DNA from: Candidatus Poribacteria bacterium
Lineage (GTDB): Bacteria; Poribacteria; WGA-4E; UBA9662
DNA length: 8,267 nt
Assembly (NCBI GenBank): GCA_002699335.1
Contig: PACG01000135.1
Span: 3,456-11,722, forward strand
Direction: 5' to 3'
Shown here: in pieces, positions 6,259 through 8,267 of the stretch
Position numbering within the stretch: the stretch's first letter is position 1
How the letters are laid out: every line of letters starts with the position of its first letter
The notes under the pieces: generated by a model
What the model saw: only the letters and a program-made list of their open reading frames with translations
Databases searched by the model: none
What the model was told of the DNA's origin: nothing
Position numbers and translations under genes: made by a program

Positions 6259-7304
6259 AAATAATGGATCTGATAGAAACATTGCAGGATCAAGATTCGG
6301 ATATTCGTACTGATGCAGCAAGGGCATTAGGTCGAATAGGAGTAGATACAATACTCGCTCTGATTCAAGCATTACAGGATCAGGATTCAGGTGTTCGTTA
6401 TCATGCGGTAGAGGCGTTAAGGAAAATAGAAGCAGAAAGTGCCTCTTGGAACCCAGAGGGAGATGCTTGGAATCAAAAATTTCAAGCATTACTAGCATAC
6501 AAATCTACTCATGGTAACTACAACGTCTCAAAATCTTACAACCTCCAACTTAGTCGTTGGGTCAATAGGCAAAGGCAATTAAAGAGAAAAGATAAACTCG
6601 CTGCGGAAAAGACTGAAAGACTAGAAACAACCGGTTTCTCGTGGAATCCGATTGAAGATGCTTGGAATCAGATGTTTGAGGCATTACAACAATACAAATC
6701 CAATAATGGTGATTGCGATGTACCACAATCTTACCCTCCCAACCAAAAACTGGGCAATTGGGTCGGTACTCAACGGACAGTAAAAAAGAGTGGCAAACTC
6801 AGTTCCGACAAGATTCAGAAACTAAACCAACTCGGTTTCTCATGGAATCCGATTGAAGATGCTTGGAACCAGATGTTTGAGGCATTACAACAATACAAAT
6901 CCAATAATGGTGATTGCGATGTACCACAATCTTATCCTCCCAATCAAAAACTGGGCAATTGGGTCGGTACTCAACGGATAGCAAAAAAGAGTGGCAAACT
7001 CAGTTCCGACAAGATTCAGAAACTAGAAACAAACGGTTTCTCGTGGAATCCGATTGAAGATGCTTGGAATCAGATGTTTGAGGCATTACAACAATACAAA
7101 TCCAGTAATGATGATTGCAATGTACCACAATCTTATCCTCCCAACCAAAAACTTGGTAACTGGGTTGGTACTCAAAGGGTAGCAAAAAAGAGTGGCAAAC
7201 TCAGTTCCGACAAGATTCAGAAACTAAACCAACTCGGTTTCTCATGGACACGAAAACCAACCAAACCCACCCAAGAATCTCCACAATTACCTCTTTTCGA
7301 CTAA
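6255..7304 (+). CDS. HEAT-repeat / four helicase-associated (HA) domain protein with C-terminal clamp-binding-like motif
   Basis: Intact 349-aa protein, predicted cytoplasmic, with no signal peptide or membrane segment. Residues 5-30 and 36-60 are two PBS-lyase-type HEAT repeats (LQDQDSDIRTDAARALGRIG and LQDQDSGVRYHAVEALRKI). Four HA domains (PF03457 type) follow. The first, divergent one spans 63-127. Three near-identical 67-residue copies cover 128-194, 195-261 and 262-328, each with FSWNPIEDAWNQMFEAL, DVPQSY or NVPQSY, LGNWVGTQR and SGKLSSDKIQKL. HA domains occur as C-terminal arrays in some helicases and are thought to bind nucleic acid; no helicase domain is present here. A Pro/Thr-rich linker ends in QLPLFD (344-349), which fits the beta sliding-clamp binding consensus QLxLF. 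The start is set by CGGAG 8 nt upstream and overlaps the recombinase remnant by ATGA, suggesting coupled translation or shared origin. The DNA looks more AT-rich than the acetyltransferase gene. A DNA-associated accessory role is inference. Confidence 0.88.
   Translation: MKIMDLIETLQDQDSDIRTDAARALGRIGVDTILALIQALQDQDSGVRYHAVEALRKIEAESASWNPEGDAWNQKFQALLAYKSTHGNYNVSKSYNLQLSRWVNRQRQLKRKDKLAAEKTERLETTGFSWNPIEDAWNQMFEALQQYKSNNGDCDVPQSYPPNQKLGNWVGTQRTVKKSGKLSSDKIQKLNQLGFSWNPIEDAWNQMFEALQQYKSNNGDCDVPQSYPPNQKLGNWVGTQRIAKKSGKLSSDKIQKLETNGFSWNPIEDAWNQMFEALQQYKSSNDDCNVPQSYPPNQKLGNWVGTQRVAKKSGKLSSDKIQKLNQLGFSWTRKPTKPTQESPQLPLFD
6636..7238 (+). repeat. Three tandem 201-bp repeats encoding HA domains
   Basis: Exact in-frame period of 201 bp: 6636-6836, 6837-7037 and 7038-7238, followed by the first codons of a fourth unit at 7239. 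The first two copies differ at about 12 of 201 positions by eye, six of them clustered in the last 12 bases. The unit ends alternate: LETTG before copy 1, LNQLG after it, LETNG after copy 2, LNQLG after copy 3. Codon TCG or TCA in FSW alternates with them. This gives a 402-bp higher-order period and suggests duplication of a two-domain block. A fully diverged first HA domain lies just upstream. Confidence 0.9.
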
Positions 7305-7317
7305 AATCAACTCCATT

Positions 7318-7422
7318 TCAACTGATACGACTCTTGGCTTCTTCCAGCCGATTGGTGAAGGTTTTCGCCGCCCATAAACTAACCGTTAGCAACAATAGAA
7401 ACATCCAACTTGGTTTTCGCAT
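7318..7422 (-). CDS. Small hydrophobic protein, 34 aa
   Basis: The minus-strand ATG at 7420-7422 is preceded at 7 nt by a perfect GGAGG (7430-7434), and the frame ends at TGA 7318-7320. The product starts MRKPSWMFLLLLTVSLWAAK, with a positive N-terminus and a hydrophobic run at residues 5-18 long enough for a single short membrane pass or an uncleaved signal anchor. A charged tail TFTNRLEEAKSRIS follows. I recognise no family. It is convergent with the HEAT-HA gene, 13 bp from its stop. The strong ribosome binding site and the protein-like pattern (hydrophobic segment, then amphipathic helix) are the case for a real gene. It could also be the start of a truncated longer gene. Confidence 0.55.
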   Translation of the reverse strand: MRKPSWMFLLLLTVSLWAAKTFTNRLEEAKSRIS

Positions 7423-7429
7423 TGTATTT

Positions 7430-7434
7430 CCTCC
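7430..7434 (-). promoter_or_regulatory. Strong Shine-Dalgarno of the 34-aa ORF
   Basis: GGAGG on the minus strand, 7 nt before ATG 7422. It is the best ribosome binding site in the right half of the window and is the main reason for calling the mini-gene. Confidence 0.55.
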
Positions 7435-7568
7435 AAATAGGTTGATGTCCTTGCTACAAGACCATATAGTGGTACATCAGTATTTAGCGCGAGATGCGAG
7501 CTCTCAGTCGTTGGTGCAACGCCTGAGGTGGTCTTTGTGGCTGGGTAGAGCGTATTGAATTCCAAATT

Positions 7569-7664
7569 TTATAGTAGATTATCAAAAGCCTTTTTGGCTC
7601 TATCGCTTTCCTCAGCATTTCTCTTAATCTTATAAGTCACACGGTAAATTCTTTTCGATATCGT
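7569..7664 (-). pseudogene. Possible C-terminal remnant of an unknown small protein
   Basis: A minus-strand frame from after a TAA (7665-7667) to TAA 7569-7571 reads RIYRVTYKIKRNAEESDR then AKKAFDNLL. The charge pattern looks like a genuine strand-helix tail, not random AT-rich sequence. There is no start codon. The family is not recognised. It may be chance. Confidence 0.25.
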
Positions 7665-7757
7665 TTATCTTTCGCAAATTTGAAGAGGCTATCCCCCTAT
7701 AATACTGGTTAAATAAATAGTGATCAAGCAGTTTGCCAATCAGAGGAAGCAATCGCC

Positions 7758-7880
7758 ATGAACGATGATACAAGGAAAAACTCGAAAACATTGAGACCTA
7801 ATCCTTCAGGTGATCGAAATGAAAGGTTGGTTAGCCTGTCCGGTAAACTTACCGACATCTGGGGAGCGATCAAAGAGTAA
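7758..7880 (+). CDS. Small hydrophilic protein, 40 aa
   Basis: ATG 7758 opens a frame of 40 codons ending TAA 7878-7880. The product begins MNDDTRKNSKTLRPNPSGDR and ends LVSLSGKLTDIWGAIKE. It is polar and basic in the first half, with a short amphipathic C-terminal helix; no signal peptide or membrane segment. GAGGA (7743-7747) lies about 10 nt upstream, a fair Shine-Dalgarno at slightly long spacing. A perfect TATAAT (7698-7703) lies 54 nt before the ATG, but no good -35 box is at 16-18 bp from it. I recognise no family. It stands alone between a degraded stretch and an unassigned edge region. Confidence 0.4.
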   Translation: MNDDTRKNSKTLRPNPSGDRNERLVSLSGKLTDIWGAIKE

Positions 7881-8267
7881 CAGATTATTCTCCATTTAAG
7901 ACCATCAATATAGGGTGGCTTTCGGAGTCGTCCTCCATTACGTTGATGTAAAAGCGAGGTACAGATGAGTCGAAAGGATGATATGATAGCGGCTTAGAAT
8001 AACCGACAACCGGAGGACATGGTCTCCATCTGGGAGATCCATTTCCACTGCTGGGGGCAGGCCTCAGGTAGACCTTCCATCGCTGCTGGTGATTTCGCAA
8101 ATCTTACACCGTCAAAGCAGGGAAAAGCTCTGGCGGACGACGCTGACATTATATTTTCGGTGGCGGATGAGCTAAATTTTGGCGGGGTGACAATCCCGGA
8201 TCAGCCTTGTGTCCTTACACGATGCTGCAAGAAGCACGCCTAAAGCTGGCGACCTTACTGCGCGAGG
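7881..8267. other. Right edge: no confident gene
   Basis: Two open frames overlap here on opposite strands (7885-8100 minus, 8019-8243 plus). Neither has a usable start: the plus frame has GGAGG only 2 nt from its ATG. A third, plus-strand frame is open from 8171 to the edge and reads FWRGDNPGSALCPY, then MLQEARLKLATLLRE, which looks protein-like and may be the beginning or middle of a gene continuing outside the window. A tiny frame MSRKDDMIAA (ATG 7964) has GAGG upstream but only ten codons. I assign no function to any of these. Confidence 0.3.

Noticed and set aside
6799..7185. Two similar minus-strand open frames within the HA array
   Set aside because: They are mirror images of the tandem repeats, which create the same antisense frame in each unit.
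6636..7238. Regular repeats as a CRISPR array
   Set aside because: The 201-bp units are continuous coding sequence with no short repeat/unique spacer alternation.
7587..7599. Hairpin AGCC-TTTTT-GGCT as a terminator
   Set aside because: The stem is only four pairs; too weak to call in AT-rich sequence.
7885..8100. Minus-strand frame of 71 codons ending ESHPILMVLNGE
   Set aside because: No ribosome binding site and no recognisable domain; the tail looks protein-like, but this is not enough for a call.
8019..8243. Plus-strand frame of 74 codons
   Set aside because: GGAGG is only 2 nt from the ATG, the product is not recognised, and overlapping frames on both strands are equally open.

Overview
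The window looks like an accessory, partly decayed stretch of a bacterial chromosome. Four clues point to Candidatus Poribacteria or a similar uncultivated marine lineage: a Gfo/Idh/MocA oxidoreductase, a medium-chain alcohol dehydrogenase of the same kind of catabolic set, a broken C-terminal tail of the FlgD-Ig-like type (WDG ... VYFYRL ... KMVIMN), and HEAT-repeat coding sequence. This placement rests on remembered family resemblance, not on a search. 

Left part (1-3366), mostly minus strand: an intact Gfo/Idh/MocA oxidoreductase (126-1118) lies downstream of a zinc-type alcohol dehydrogenase pseudogene (1439-2476) that carries a lost start, an in-frame stop and two frameshifts. A short plus-strand remnant of an FlgD-like C-terminal domain follows (2490-2677). 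Next is an intact minus-strand lipoprotein gene (2772-3305) with a near-consensus sigma70 promoter. 

Middle (3367-5319): a plus-strand N-terminal scrap of an ISAs1-family transposase precedes a long serine acetyltransferase-like gene (3879-5195). A nested inverted repeat (5240-5319) then leads into a tyrosine recombinase. 

Right part (5308-8267): the tyrosine recombinase is broken into several frames and has lost its catalytic core (5308-6258). Its surviving C-terminal frame overlaps by ATGA the start of an intact gene (6255-7304). That gene encodes two HEAT repeats, four helicase-associated (HA) domains and a C-terminal QLPLF motif that matches the beta sliding-clamp binding pentamer. Three of the HA domains are near-identical 201-bp tandem copies. 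This is the most interesting object in the window. It is followed by a convergent 34-aa hydrophobic mini-protein with a perfect Shine-Dalgarno, a possible gene remnant, a 40-aa plus-strand mini-ORF, and an edge region without a confident gene. 

The intact genes do not form one pathway. The picture is a mobile-element landing zone in which several genes have decayed while the HEAT-HA gene and the small ORFs kept clean frames and ribosome binding sites. Because the frameshifts are many, assembly or base-calling error is a real alternative for some of them.
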